DNA of 44,989 nucleotides from Candidatus Poseidoniales archaeon (GCA_012959435.1 DUDF01000202.1:1-44989); one strand, 5' to 3'; numbered from the stretch's first letter, positions 1-8,847 are shown. Numbers and translations are program-made. Notes: generated by a model from the letters alone, not told the origin.

Positions 1-725
1 GAGAACTTCCAGCCCAAGGACAACTTGAATTATCTCTCCTAATTAATACAGGATTTGAAGAAGGAACTTGGAGTCAATCTTGGGTTCTTTCTATTACCAA
101 TCGTATTGGAGAAGTTTCAATTTTGAATCAATCTTCAACATCATTTACAATAATTTCACAACAACAACAACAACAAGAGGAAAAAAATACTCAAACAACA
201 ACTGAAGGCACCTCACCTTCTACAATTGGGATGACTGGAATCATTATTGCAATACTCGTTGTGTTCTCAATTATTGGTACAATTGGATACTTGAAACTAA
301 GGAAACCTGATGAGGTTAAAGATGATACAAAATCATTTGATTCAGCCTATGACTATGTGCAACAACCGATTGAGCGAGAGATAGTTGATCAACCAATAGA
401 GCAAGAGATTGTCCATGAACAACCAATAGAGGTACAACAAAGTCAACCATTTACTCCGGCGATAGATGATACAAAATCATTTGATTCAGCCTTTGACCAT
501 GTGCAACAACCGATTGAGCGAGAGATAGTTGATCAACCAATAGAGCAAGAGATTGTCCATGAACAACCAATAGCGGTACAACAAAGTCAACCATTTACTC
601 CGGCGATATATGCGACTCCAACATCAACTGATGAACATGGATATGAATGGTTTACTGAAGAAAACGGAACCAATTGGTATCGCCTCCAAGGAAGCGGTAG
701 CCAGTGGTATCTTCATCAACCCTGA
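1..725 (+). CDS. C-terminal part of a membrane-anchored surface protein (5' truncated by window edge)
   Basis: The reading frame is open from the first bases of the window, so the gene starts upstream. The visible part ends an extracellular domain, passes a Gln-rich low-complexity stretch (six Q in a row), and crosses the membrane once around nt 235-300 with a hydrophobic segment beginning GMTGIIIAILVVFSIIG. A cytoplasmic tail follows, made of two nearly identical 48-residue units rich in Q, P, I and E. The protein closes with a short aromatic module (DEHGYEWFTEENGTNWYR) that looks like a separate small domain. No enzyme motif is visible. The design (outside domain, single span, C-terminal tail) matches the giant surface proteins further right. 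The outside domain is not in the window, so the function cannot be named. Confidence 0.75.
   Translation, partial: ELPAQGQLELSLLINTGFEEGTWSQSWVLSITNRIGEVSILNQSSTSFTIISQQQQQQEEKNTQTTTEGTSPSTIGMTGIIIAILVVFSIIGTIGYLKLRKPDEVKDDTKSFDSAYDYVQQPIEREIVDQPIEQEIVHEQPIEVQQSQPFTPAIDDTKSFDSAFDHVQQPIEREIVDQPIEQEIVHEQPIAVQQSQPFTPAIYATPTSTDEHGYEWFTEENGTNWYRLQGSGSQWYLHQP
321..608 (+). repeat. Two tandem 144-bp repeats in the coding sequence
   Basis: Copy 1 is 321-464 and copy 2 is 465-608. By eye they differ at only three or four bases, giving Y to F, Y to H and E to A. The period is 48 codons, so frame is kept. The near identity suggests a recent in-frame duplication of the cytoplasmic tail. Confidence 0.9.
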
Positions 726-739
726 GTTTATTCAAACCA

Positions 740-765
740 CTAAATCATTCAACTGAATGCTTTAG
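740..765 (+). terminator. Hairpin just after the first gene
   Basis: CTAAATCATTC at 740-750 pairs with GAATGCTTTAG at 755-765 across a four-base loop, with one mismatch in eleven pairs. It starts 14 bases after the stop codon. No T-run follows, so it may be an RNA-end stabiliser rather than an intrinsic terminator. Confidence 0.45.
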
Positions 766-850
766 ATTGAACTTGTTTCCGGCTTCTAAATAATAAGTTG
801 GCAGGTAGTGGCGCTGTTTACAAAGACTTCTTGAAAGCGATAAGGAAAAT

Positions 851-858
851 GGAGGTGG
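851..858 (+). promoter_or_regulatory. Strong ribosome binding site GGAGGTGG
   Basis: GGAGGTGG is followed by five bases and then TTG at 864. The same sequence and spacing precede genes of the archaellum operon in this window, so this is probably a working or formerly working translation start. Confidence 0.5.
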
Positions 859-863
859 TATTT

Positions 864-965
864 TTGAATGCAGAATATGATATTATTATCGATGGTTCAA
901 ATTTGATTAATCATTCTGAAAAGGATTTCAGTGGGCCCTTTCATTGGGTACCCACTGTATCATAA
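864..965 (+). pseudogene. 33-codon ORF, possible remnant of a PIN/NYN-like gene or a small protein
   Basis: The ORF starts with TTG behind a near-perfect Shine-Dalgarno sequence at the local standard spacing. It reads MNAEYDIIIDGSNLIN, then about 17 more residues to TAA at 963-965. The phrase dIIiDGSNl resembles the first beta strand of NYN/PIN-type nucleases, but the rest of such a domain is absent. The ORF runs through the hairpin at 929-957 and overlaps the 3' end of the convergent gene by six bases. It could be the stump of a truncated gene, a real short protein, or chance. The remnant interpretation is inference from one short motif. Confidence 0.3.
929..957. terminator. Hairpin between convergent genes
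   Basis: CAGTGGG at 929-935 pairs with CCCACTG at 951-957. Inside it CCC can also pair with GGG, with a small bulge. It lies at the 3' end of the peroxiredoxin-like gene (minus) and inside the short plus-strand ORF, and could serve both directions. Confidence 0.45.
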
Positions 966-1553
966 AATCCACTTGACTGAACAGCCAATGGAATCAGTCT
1001 GTGAGTTCTGCACACTTTCTCCAGCCAAGTATTGGTCTAGCGCATCCATCATATCAGATGTTGTAGCCATCTGAGGATTCGTCGGAGAATCATCATATCT
1101 CCCGCGATATACTAACGAGCCATTTCCATCAAGTAGGTAGAACTCTGGTGTGCGCTCTGCTCCCCAAGCCTTGGAAACCGACTGAACAGTATCAATGAGG
1201 AAAGGGTATGGGACTCCTTTCTCGCAAGCCTCAGTTGTTCGTTGTGCTGAATCAGAGGCGTAGTCTGGATTAGCGGCATTCGAGTTGATAGCCACAAACC
1301 CTAGACCATTTTCCCCAGCCCGTTGTGCAAGACCCTCTATTCTTCCGATATTGCCCACTACATACGGACAATGCAAACAAGAAAACACAACTATTGCCCC
1401 CTTCTCACCCATCACATCCCCTAGATTCATCTCTGAGGCACCCATACTCGGGTGTGCGTTTGGAAGTGTGAAATCTGGTGCCTGGTTGCCTACAGTGAAT
1501 GCCATGTATTCGCTAAGCAGTGATTCTGCATCAACTCTTCGCTTAGTGCTCAA
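960..1553 (-). CDS. Thioredoxin-fold peroxiredoxin-like protein (PRX_like1 type)
   Basis: This is an AhpC/TSA-type thioredoxin-fold protein, probably a thiol oxidoreductase in the cytoplasm. The core starts with APDFTLPN. The redox site is CLHCPYVVGN, a CxxC variant of the HCP(Y/F)V signature of the PRX_like1 group. Middle strands such as GFVAINSN and TPEFYLLD are typical of the fold, and the C-terminus ends in the characteristic IGCSVKW. The TTG at 1553 overlaps the TGA of the upstream TPR gene (TTGA), suggesting translational coupling. An internal ATG at 1505, just before FTVGNQAPDF, would also fit the usual length of the family. Neither start has a clear Shine-Dalgarno sequence. The natural substrate cannot be told from sequence. 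Confidence 0.85.
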   Translation of the reverse strand: MSTKRRVDAESLLSEYMAFTVGNQAPDFTLPNAHPSMGASEMNLGDVMGEKGAIVVFSCLHCPYVVGNIGRIEGLAQRAGENGLGFVAINSNAANPDYASDSAQRTTEACEKGVPYPFLIDTVQSVSKAWGAERTPEFYLLDGNGSLVYRGRYDDSPTNPQMATTSDMMDALDQYLAGESVQNSQTDSIGCSVKWIL

Positions 1554-3841
1554 GCGGTTTTAGCTAATGATACTCTGACTTCATCTAGCCTTGCTCTACC
1601 TAATTTATTGTCTGGGTCAGCATCCAATACTTTGCGCCAAGCGACTTCAGCATCTTGGAAATCTTCCCGCTCATGATAAATTGCTGCAACCCGAAGTAAT
1701 GCATCTATATGCCGTGGAGCAAGTTTTGCAGTAGTCTTAAAATCTGCTAAAGCACTGTCAGCCTCACCCATCTCAAGATACAACATTGCTCTTTGGTAGT
1801 AACCTTCTGGATAATCGGAATTGAGGTTTAGTGCATTGTTTAGAGGTTGGAAAGCCTCGTCTGCTCTTCCCTGTGCAAGTAAGCAAGCACCCAGTCTCGT
1901 GAGGGCCACTTCATTCTCTGGTTGTTCTTGAAGAACTGCGCGAATCTCCCTCTCTGCCTCATCAAAGATACCGTGTTGGATTAGTGCCTCTCCGCGCCTT
2001 AGTTTAGCAAGCAGTAGGTTGGGGTAGGTCATGAGTAGCCAATCACAATCGTCCAGTGCAGTCTGCACATCTTCGGCTAACAAATGGAGTGTGATTCGAT
2101 TGAGACGCGCCCTAACATGGTGCGGGTTTACCATCAATACCTCGTTAAACCTTTCAAGTGCTTCAGATAGATTGCCTCTCTTAGCAGCCACTAATCCCTT
2201 CACATACGGGATTACTAGGGATTTTGATTCAGTGATGTATGCTTCATCAATTAATCGAGCAGCATCATCAATTCTACCTTCATCCACAGCAATTAGGCTC
2301 TCTTCAGCAGCAATCATCGGGTCATCCATCAAACGGCGAGATCTGTTTAGTGAAATTGTTGCTTCATCAATATCACCGGCCAAACGCTGACAACGCCCAA
2401 GACAAAGCCATGCTAGACCACTTTCTCTATCCGATTCTAATGCCTCTCTAAATGTCGCTTCTGCGGCTGACAAGATATCTGTGTCAGAATGACCAGCATC
2501 CCTGTTAGCATCATAGTCTGCAAGTAGAAGTTTGCCTTTCTGAATATGCAGTTCGGGGCCACCCCAATTTGGCGCATCTTCTATCGCCGCCCATGCTTCT
2601 GACCGACGACCAGCGAAGGTGTGCATTTGGGATATTTCCGAGCGGATTATTGAATTAGATGGATCTTTTTCAAGAACTGATTGCAACCACTCAAATGAAT
2701 CTGCAGAACGGTCACTTCGTTCCAATAGTTCTGCTTTAAGGAGAATCATTTCTGTTCCACCAGCATCTAGGGCGCAAGCGTGAGCTGCAGCCTTGAGTGA
2801 TTCTGCTAAGCGCTTGGGCTCACTACTCAATAGATGGGCCATTAGAGCCCATGCTTCACCACTTTGTCTACCGCCAGGAAGTCCTAATCCTAATTCAACT
2901 GCATCAATTGCCAACAATGGTTCTTCGCGGCGACGATGAAGTCGCGCCTTCAACAGATACTGGTCAATGGTTGGATTCTGCTCTATTGCTGCCTCAACAG
3001 CAACTAGAGAATGGTCTGAGGAATCGCCTTGTAATCGCTCTTTCAATCCAGAAACAAAACTATGGTCAGCAGGGGTTGCTTTGCCTAGCGCCTCTAAGCG
3101 CTGTACATTACGCTCTGCTGTTTCAGGGCGTAATACTGACAGACGACGAAGTAGGTCAACATCATCAGGGAGTTGCGATAGTTGTTCACCCACCCAATGG
3201 GCCTCTTCTTCAATATCTGCAGAATCTTTCGCCAATGTAGCAAGACACCGCATTGAGGCTAAGTTTCCTGGGGCGAGGTTACTAGCGACTTCCTTGTAAC
3301 ACGCTCTTGCCCATGCATCTTCTCCCAACTCGTGGGCTATCTCCCCTAGACGACGGGCTTCCAATGCGGTAAGACCAAGATTCTTCGGGCCGTGAATATC
3401 TAGTTCAGTGAACAAAGCAAACAAACGGTTTGCTAATGCCATAACTCCTGAATCTGGCTTCTCCTCTGCTTGTGTGAAATTACCATCCGTAGGGTGAGTT
3501 GATAACATTCCTCTAATTGCTACCAACAGTTGTTCTGCTGCATCTCTAATACTTGGTGAACCAATTTGTGAATCTAATGATGCCTCCAATCCGCTGATTG
3601 AATTATGTGCCGAAATCAAACCTTTCAACTTTGGTTGAGTGTGGATTAATGCGGTGCAATCATCTGATAATCTACCAACTTCATCAATTAGCAACATCAT
3701 CTGTGTTGATTGCCCCGCTCGTTCTGCAGCGGCATCTCGGCTATACCTTCGGAAGTGCCCATCAACTTGAATCATCCAGAAAATAATTCCTCCGCCAAGT
3801 AGTGTTCCGAACAAGGTCAACCCAATTTCGAGCGGTGTCAT
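1550..3841 (-). CDS. Membrane-anchored TPR-repeat protein
   Basis: A hydrophobic N-terminus (PLEIGLTLFGTLLGGGIIFW) probably anchors the protein. Nearly the whole remainder (about 700 residues) reads as helical tetratricopeptide repeats. Units such as ALERFNEVLMVNPHHVRARL, LNSDYPEGYYQRAMLYLEMG and VAWRKVLDADPDNKLGRARL show the W/L-G-Y-A-P pattern of TPRs. These repeats form protein-binding superhelices, so a scaffold role is likely, but the partner is unknown. ATG at 3841 is chosen over GTG at 3850 because it is the stronger codon. The gene overlaps the downstream peroxiredoxin-like gene by four bases, so the two are probably made together. Confidence 0.85.
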   Translation of the reverse strand: MTPLEIGLTLFGTLLGGGIIFWMIQVDGHFRRYSRDAAAERAGQSTQMMLLIDEVGRLSDDCTALIHTQPKLKGLISAHNSISGLEASLDSQIGSPSIRDAAEQLLVAIRGMLSTHPTDGNFTQAEEKPDSGVMALANRLFALFTELDIHGPKNLGLTALEARRLGEIAHELGEDAWARACYKEVASNLAPGNLASMRCLATLAKDSADIEEEAHWVGEQLSQLPDDVDLLRRLSVLRPETAERNVQRLEALGKATPADHSFVSGLKERLQGDSSDHSLVAVEAAIEQNPTIDQYLLKARLHRRREEPLLAIDAVELGLGLPGGRQSGEAWALMAHLLSSEPKRLAESLKAAAHACALDAGGTEMILLKAELLERSDRSADSFEWLQSVLEKDPSNSIIRSEISQMHTFAGRRSEAWAAIEDAPNWGGPELHIQKGKLLLADYDANRDAGHSDTDILSAAEATFREALESDRESGLAWLCLGRCQRLAGDIDEATISLNRSRRLMDDPMIAAEESLIAVDEGRIDDAARLIDEAYITESKSLVIPYVKGLVAAKRGNLSEALERFNEVLMVNPHHVRARLNRITLHLLAEDVQTALDDCDWLLMTYPNLLLAKLRRGEALIQHGIFDEAEREIRAVLQEQPENEVALTRLGACLLAQGRADEAFQPLNNALNLNSDYPEGYYQRAMLYLEMGEADSALADFKTTAKLAPRHIDALLRVAAIYHEREDFQDAEVAWRKVLDADPDNKLGRARLDEVRVSLAKTA

Positions 3842-3885
3842 AGACACCACAGCCTACTGATTGCCTACTTGATGTTGACCCTCAC

Positions 3886-3900
3886 TCTCCCGTAGGGAGA
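3886..3900. other. Short perfect hairpin in a divergent intergenic region
   Basis: TCTCCC, loop GTA, GGGAGA. It lies about 45 bases upstream of the TPR gene start, within its probable 5' region. Confidence 0.35.
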
Positions 3901-4032
3901 ACGATTTTACCACCCTCTACATTTTTCCGACTGTGCCCCCATAATGATGTTAATTGCAAGAAAAATTGGTATATTTGGGTTGGAAATTGTGTGTATTCAT
4001 GAATTGAATTATTTTAGCATGGAATTATCTTA

Positions 4033-4076
4033 AATTAGGAATGCATTCTAATTTTTCCTATTTGACCCTGGGTCAA
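4033..4076. promoter_or_regulatory. Two adjacent palindromes, candidate operator sites
   Basis: The 274-base gap between divergent genes is AT-rich and carries two dyads. One is AATTAGGAATGCATTCTAATT (4033-4053 region), a palindrome around GAATGCATTC with one extra G. The other is TTGACCCTGGGTCAA (4062-4076), perfect 7-base arms around a central T. They sit 50-90 bases before the start at 4125, where an archaeal regulator could act. No regulator is identified. Confidence 0.4.
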
Positions 4077-4124
4077 GGGAACTATTGACAACCAACGGCG
4101 GACTCGCTGAATTGGGGATAACTC

Positions 4125-6746
4125 TTGGAGGGGGGTAACTTACTAGCCGAGCGCCGACAACGCTGGAGTAATCAGGGCTTTGATGCTGATGCGATTACAT
4201 CCCATCTTGAAAATCTCAGCGGGAACATTTCGGAATCGGTTATCCGGATTGAAAAAGCAATGGCCACAGCTCTTTCACTGCGCCAAAAAGTTGCGAACTG
4301 GCCTACTCAATGGCCAGAAAGGGATGAATTACTCGAAATTCTACGAGACCCGACAAACTTGCAAGCAGGTGAAAGAAAATGGCGTGAAGTGATTGGCAAG
4401 AGAAGGCCGTGGGTTTTCACGGCTGAAGATTCTCGCCATAGTTGGTCAAGAGAAGGTCGGAGTAAGGAATTGAACGAGTGGCTTGAACGCTTAGAAGCAA
4501 TAGATGAATCAATGACGCCTTACTCAAACGATGTGATTTCAGCGATTGAACATGTTGCTACTACCAACCACATTGAAGAGGTTGTTTCAAATCTAGAGCA
4601 ACGCCAAATTAGGCGTACCGCAATTCTAGAAGAAATGGTTGAACATTTGCGTCAAGAAAGGGGTTGGGCCCTGACTGCATTAAATGGCAACCTACAGGAA
4701 AGATACAGTGAAGTCGATCGTATCCAAGAAATGGATACTACTCTCGGAAATATCGAAGAAATTGCCGATAAAGTAATTTCAATATATGATGCTGATGAGG
4801 CAACGAATTTACTTCATAAAGCCGCTCTAGCCCAAAAAATGGAAGATTTTTCAAGGCTAAAAACAATTCAAGAAAATGCTGAACAAGTAGCTTCTGACTT
4901 CACCTCAAGGCTTGCAGATATTTCTGCATGGCTTGAAAAACTTGAAGAAAATGGATTGCACATTAATGCACCTGAACACCCACAACCATCCGACCTTCTA
5001 ATCCTTGAAGGGAGAGTAGAAGATGTTGAAAAGAAGGTTACCAGACTCAATGATTCATGGATAAAACTTGATTCATTACTGAGCCTTTTTCCCGAAAGTG
5101 CAGGGGATGCGATTGCTTTGCAGGGCCAAGTAGAGAGGGTTGAAAGTGTTGAAAACCTACTCGCGATTCTTGAAACTAAGAGAGATGAGAGAGAACAACA
5201 ATCACGGGCTAGATTGAATTCTTGGCGTGATTCTGGATTTGAAGTAGAACCTCTTGAAACAATACTCAATAATCAACCTAGGACTGGTTGGTTAGCAATT
5301 GATGAACATGCTAAAAAAATCCAGGTATGTAAACAGATATTAGCAACTGTTGAAAGTGTTGATGTTTCTTTTGATGGTGGGAATGAAGTTGATGAATGGC
5401 GTACTATAATTACTTCAATTGATGTTGATTCTGAAGATTATGAATTGATCCAGGAAGGTGTGACTAAGAGGCTACAGCGTAATCGCTGGCATCGTGAAAA
5501 ATTAGATTCTGCACGAATTACAATGGCAACCTTGTGGCCAGCGGAAATAAATCCTCATGACCTTGTATTATCTGAATATGAAAAAATTATCATCAGTTTG
5601 GAATCCGGTGAAAGTATTGTCAAAACCGCAACAAAATCAACTGAAAACTCTGCAACTATTGCAGAACTCGATATGTGGAGACTGGAGGGATGGGATGTTT
5701 CTGCACTAGATGAATTGATAGAAAGAGACCATATTGAATTATGGATTCAACTACCAAATTTGAGAGAGGCTATTTCTAATCATGATCATTTAATTAAAAG
5801 ATTGTTGAGACTACCATTTGAACGTGATGAAAACTTGTTACAAGATGTGATTGAAAACTCAGCCAGACCTGACCAATTAACTAGGCTCAATGACTCAATA
5901 CCTGAACTAGCGAAGCACCTCTCTGCTTTACCAAAAAAAGACTCTAGGAAAATTACTCTCTTCACCCCTTCGCCACCACAAGTATTCGCTAAATTACATC
6001 CATTGAAACCCGTTCTCCAACCAGTTATTGAATCTGTAAAACCCCCGAAAATCAAAATTTCTAGGCCTGTAGAAATAGTACAAACTGATTCCACTGAAGT
6101 GATTTCTACCCCTGCTGATATTCAATCAAGTTCAACTTTGAAAATTGAGGATGAAATCCCCATTATTCCTACCCCTGTTGATGATTTTATCAAGTCAACT
6201 TTGAAAATAGAGGATGAAATCCCCATTATTTCTACCCCTGTTAATGATTTTATCAAGTCAACTTTGAAATGGGATAGAGAGGTGAATGATATGGGACCTC
6301 AGCCTGATTCAGATGATTCTACTTGGGGTAAGTTGCGGCAAAAAATTGGCGTACCAATGAACGCTTCACTAAGAGATGTACGTGTCCAACGATTAGTAAG
6401 ATTGTGTGAATTATTACAGCCCTTGAATGGTGAACAAAGTGAAAGTGAATTGCAGTTAATATCTCGGTTAGACAAGGTCGCAGAGCAACTACAACAATGG
6501 ACTATTCAGCGTCTTGAAAGAAGACACTGCTCTCTAGAAGGAAAATTGGCAGATACATCTCAACGATTGGCTGAGAAATTAGACGAAATACCTGGATCGG
6601 GATTCAATTTACCCCGTGGTATCGATAATGCAGCGTTACCTAGTGTTGATGATATTGAGGCTATCTCAAAACAAGTGAGAAGATTGGAAGCAACTGTAAA
6701 ACTACCACTTGCTAGAATAAAAGATGTTGCTAATGCAAATGTCTGA
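4125..6746 (+). CDS. Large coiled-coil protein with recurring W-x3-G-[FW]-[DE] modules
   Basis: I do not recognise a named family. The 873-residue protein is mainly long charged helices with no signal peptide or membrane span, so it is probably cytoplasmic. A short module recurs: RWSNQGFDADAITSHL near residue 14, SWRDSGFEVEPLETIL near 365 and MWRLEGWDVSALDELI near 517, plus a more diverged one (AWLEKLEENGLHI) near 266. A linker near residues 670-715 has 21-residue repeats, followed by a helical C-terminal domain. An in-frame TAA at 4119-4121 limits the start to TTG 4125. Oddly, that codon runs straight into GGAGGGGGG, which looks like a ribosome binding site for a downstream start, yet no standard start codon follows until ATG at about 4260. 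A structural or scaffold role is a guess. Confidence 0.75.
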   Translation: MEGGNLLAERRQRWSNQGFDADAITSHLENLSGNISESVIRIEKAMATALSLRQKVANWPTQWPERDELLEILRDPTNLQAGERKWREVIGKRRPWVFTAEDSRHSWSREGRSKELNEWLERLEAIDESMTPYSNDVISAIEHVATTNHIEEVVSNLEQRQIRRTAILEEMVEHLRQERGWALTALNGNLQERYSEVDRIQEMDTTLGNIEEIADKVISIYDADEATNLLHKAALAQKMEDFSRLKTIQENAEQVASDFTSRLADISAWLEKLEENGLHINAPEHPQPSDLLILEGRVEDVEKKVTRLNDSWIKLDSLLSLFPESAGDAIALQGQVERVESVENLLAILETKRDEREQQSRARLNSWRDSGFEVEPLETILNNQPRTGWLAIDEHAKKIQVCKQILATVESVDVSFDGGNEVDEWRTIITSIDVDSEDYELIQEGVTKRLQRNRWHREKLDSARITMATLWPAEINPHDLVLSEYEKIIISLESGESIVKTATKSTENSATIAELDMWRLEGWDVSALDELIERDHIELWIQLPNLREAISNHDHLIKRLLRLPFERDENLLQDVIENSARPDQLTRLNDSIPELAKHLSALPKKDSRKITLFTPSPPQVFAKLHPLKPVLQPVIESVKPPKIKISRPVEIVQTDSTEVISTPADIQSSSTLKIEDEIPIIPTPVDDFIKSTLKIEDEIPIISTPVNDFIKSTLKWDREVNDMGPQPDSDDSTWGKLRQKIGVPMNASLRDVRVQRLVRLCELLQPLNGEQSESELQLISRLDKVAEQLQQWTIQRLERRHCSLEGKLADTSQRLAEKLDEIPGSGFNLPRGIDNAALPSVDDIEAISKQVRRLEATVKLPLARIKDVANANV
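6132..6272 (+). repeat. 63-bp in-frame tandem repeat (two copies plus a partial third)
   Basis: Units begin at 6132, 6195 and 6258 with TCAACTTTGAAA. Each encodes 21 residues (STLKIEDEIPII followed by TPVxDFIK). Copies are nearly identical, so the linker has expanded by slippage or unequal exchange. Confidence 0.85.
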
Positions 6747-6752
6747 ATGATT

Positions 6753-8786
6753 TTATTCACTCAAATCATTGAGTAAATCAATGGCTTCATTGGTACTGAT
6801 TGAATCTTCTCGTGGTGCCGCCTCAACTTCAAAACTACTGGGCTCTTTAGTTATTTGAGGAGCAAATGGATCTGGTGCTGTTTGAGCCACTCCTACCGGC
6901 GGGGGTGGGGGTGGCATCTCATCCAGTACTGGCTGGGATTGTACAACCTGAGGTGGAGCCGGGGGTGGGGGAGCGGGTGGTGCCAGTGGAGCTGGAGGCG
7001 TAGGTAATGGCTGTGCTTGAGGTGCAGGAGCTGGGGGAGTGGGTGGTGCCAGTGGAGCTGGAGGCGTAGGTAATGGCTGTGCTTGAGGGGCAGGGGCTGG
7101 GGGAGTGGGTGGAGCCGGAGGAGCAGGGGGTGCTGGTGGCATGGGGGGTGGGGGGTTTTGTTGACTTGGAGGTTGGTCATCTGCAGGCACCTTCATTGGC
7201 GTGGGAGGTGGAGTTGGGGCTGGTGGAATAACTACCTCGGGTTCTTCCACTGTTTCCTTTGGTTCTGATTCAACAGCCTGTTCTTCTGGTGATTCTACTT
7301 CAGGTATTACAACTGGGGTTGGAAGTGGTGTGGATTGGTTTTCAGTCACTTCAGCCGACTGTGCATCATGATTAGTTGGGGGTTGGGGGGCGGGTAAAAC
7401 CACGGGCTGTGGTGTTGCCTTAGCAAGTTCAGCCGCTGCTGCTGCTTCTTGAGATGCTTTGATTTCTGCTGCTCTGTTTTCTTCTATTTCTGCTGATTTG
7501 GCTTCAACACTGCTACCATCTAATTGCTCGCCACTAAGCATTCGTTGCATCGTTGCATCGATTTCATCCATACTGAAATTCATTAATTCTCGATTAGAAC
7601 CGTACCTGTATAGAAGCAAGCGGTGGCGACCTGCATTAGTCTCGAAACACAATAGTTCAGGGTCAAATAACTGGGCTAATGAAAGTAAGACGCCAGCCAA
7701 AAACAGAGACGAACCGCCGCTTGGTGAAAGTATCAATGAAACAACGCCAACAGCAGTCATTACCCACCAAGCGTATTTCCCAGTATCAAGCCAGTCATAG
7801 CGATAGTGAGTAAAACCTGTAAAGGCTGTTTTCTTTGTCATGAAGCGGTCTTCAACAATCACTTGTTCGTTGTCTATTTGGGCGTGTGTCAAACGTAGAA
7901 GTTTGCCATCATCAAGGAGAGATAGAGTCTTGTTTCCCTTTACTGATTCACGTAGAACAAACTCATTAGCCTTAGATTTGGCTGTTAGTGTACGTACACC
8001 TATACCTGGTAATCTACTGTTGATACTAGATAATTGTGTACTTCCTCCATTGGCTGTTAATGATTTTGCATTATACACCGCGCACCCACCAGCCGCTGCT
8101 GCAAAAATAATACTGACAATAGTCATCAATGCACTTATCCCTAAACTTGGGTCTGACTCCGCGGGTGGTTCTGGCATCATCATCCTCCAAGCAACAACGC
8201 CGATGAAAGTAAGACCAGCCCCACCAAATGGGTAGTATTGCGAGAATGGTAGTGTTGTGCCGCGCGTTTCCATGAATGTCACAACGAGTGAGGCGAGCAG
8301 GACAATAATTCCAGTTGTGATAAAGAGCATTCCTGTGAATCCAGCGCTTGCCATATCACCCACAGTCCCACATGCTTCTTCCATTTCAGATGAATTAAAT
8401 TCAAGATCTGATCCGAGTGATGTGCAATTGTCGTACATGTCCGCTAAATCATCTTCCACTGTTGTACAATTTCCATCAATACAACTTGTTACAGACACGT
8501 CATCAAGCCCGACCTCGGATTCCACAGAAAAAGTCGTATCGACTATTGTTGTAGATTGCTCTTCAACACTCCACGCATCTGATAACACCCCAAATGACGC
8601 TAGAAGTATAGCAGTCAAAACGAGGCCTGTGCTCACCCAAACCATACGGTTGGGAACATCTTGACTAGGCGCTGTATGGTAGTGATTATGCACTACATCA
8701 CCTGTATGTACATCTCCCCCAACCACACTATCCTGCATTGTGGGCGCTTGAGGCGGTGAAGCGGGTGCGCCGTCTTGGGGTTGCAT
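6753..8786 (-). CDS. Multi-span membrane protein with a long Pro-rich C-terminal tail
   Basis: I do not recognise a named family. The N-terminus carries a short motif (GGDVHTGDVVHNHYH, about residues 23-38) before the first membrane span at about 48-68. A Cys-containing extracytoplasmic loop with four cysteines follows, then hydrophobic segments near 150-170, 185-200, 213-235 and 342-375. Between the last two groups lies a soluble globular part with strand-rich sequence. From about residue 440 the protein is low complexity: an Ala/Glu helix, then more than 100 residues of Pro-Ala, with PPPPPP stretches. It ends in an acidic helix (EAIDLLNDLSE). The gene follows dnaG on the same strand with a 61-base gap. 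A role in the envelope or as a docking platform is possible but not shown. Start ATG at 8786; ATG 48 bases downstream is an alternative. Confidence 0.75.
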   Translation of the reverse strand: MQPQDGAPASPPQAPTMQDSVVGGDVHTGDVVHNHYHTAPSQDVPNRMVWVSTGLVLTAILLASFGVLSDAWSVEEQSTTIVDTTFSVESEVGLDDVSVTSCIDGNCTTVEDDLADMYDNCTSLGSDLEFNSSEMEEACGTVGDMASAGFTGMLFITTGIIVLLASLVVTFMETRGTTLPFSQYYPFGGAGLTFIGVVAWRMMMPEPPAESDPSLGISALMTIVSIIFAAAAGGCAVYNAKSLTANGGSTQLSSINSRLPGIGVRTLTAKSKANEFVLRESVKGNKTLSLLDDGKLLRLTHAQIDNEQVIVEDRFMTKKTAFTGFTHYRYDWLDTGKYAWWVMTAVGVVSLILSPSGGSSLFLAGVLLSLAQLFDPELLCFETNAGRHRLLLYRYGSNRELMNFSMDEIDATMQRMLSGEQLDGSSVEAKSAEIEENRAAEIKASQEAAAAAELAKATPQPVVLPAPQPPTNHDAQSAEVTENQSTPLPTPVVIPEVESPEEQAVESEPKETVEEPEVVIPPAPTPPPTPMKVPADDQPPSQQNPPPPMPPAPPAPPAPPTPPAPAPQAQPLPTPPAPLAPPTPPAPAPQAQPLPTPPAPLAPPAPPPPAPPQVVQSQPVLDEMPPPPPPVGVAQTAPDPFAPQITKEPSSFEVEAAPREDSISTNEAIDLLNDLSE
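6975..7106 (-). repeat. Two tandem 66-bp repeats in the Pro-rich tail
   Basis: Copies at about 6975-7040 and 7041-7106 share the stretch GGTGCCAGTGGAGCTGGAGG and what follows. They encode a 22-residue unit built around PAPQAQPLPTPPAPLAPP. The wider region 6890-7220 is strongly G-rich on the plus strand. Confidence 0.85.
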
Positions 8787-8847
8787 TGCTACGCCAAATG
8801 CTATCGCTCTTATGAAAGAAGCGCGCCGAGTTGAGGTGCTGTTCTAC

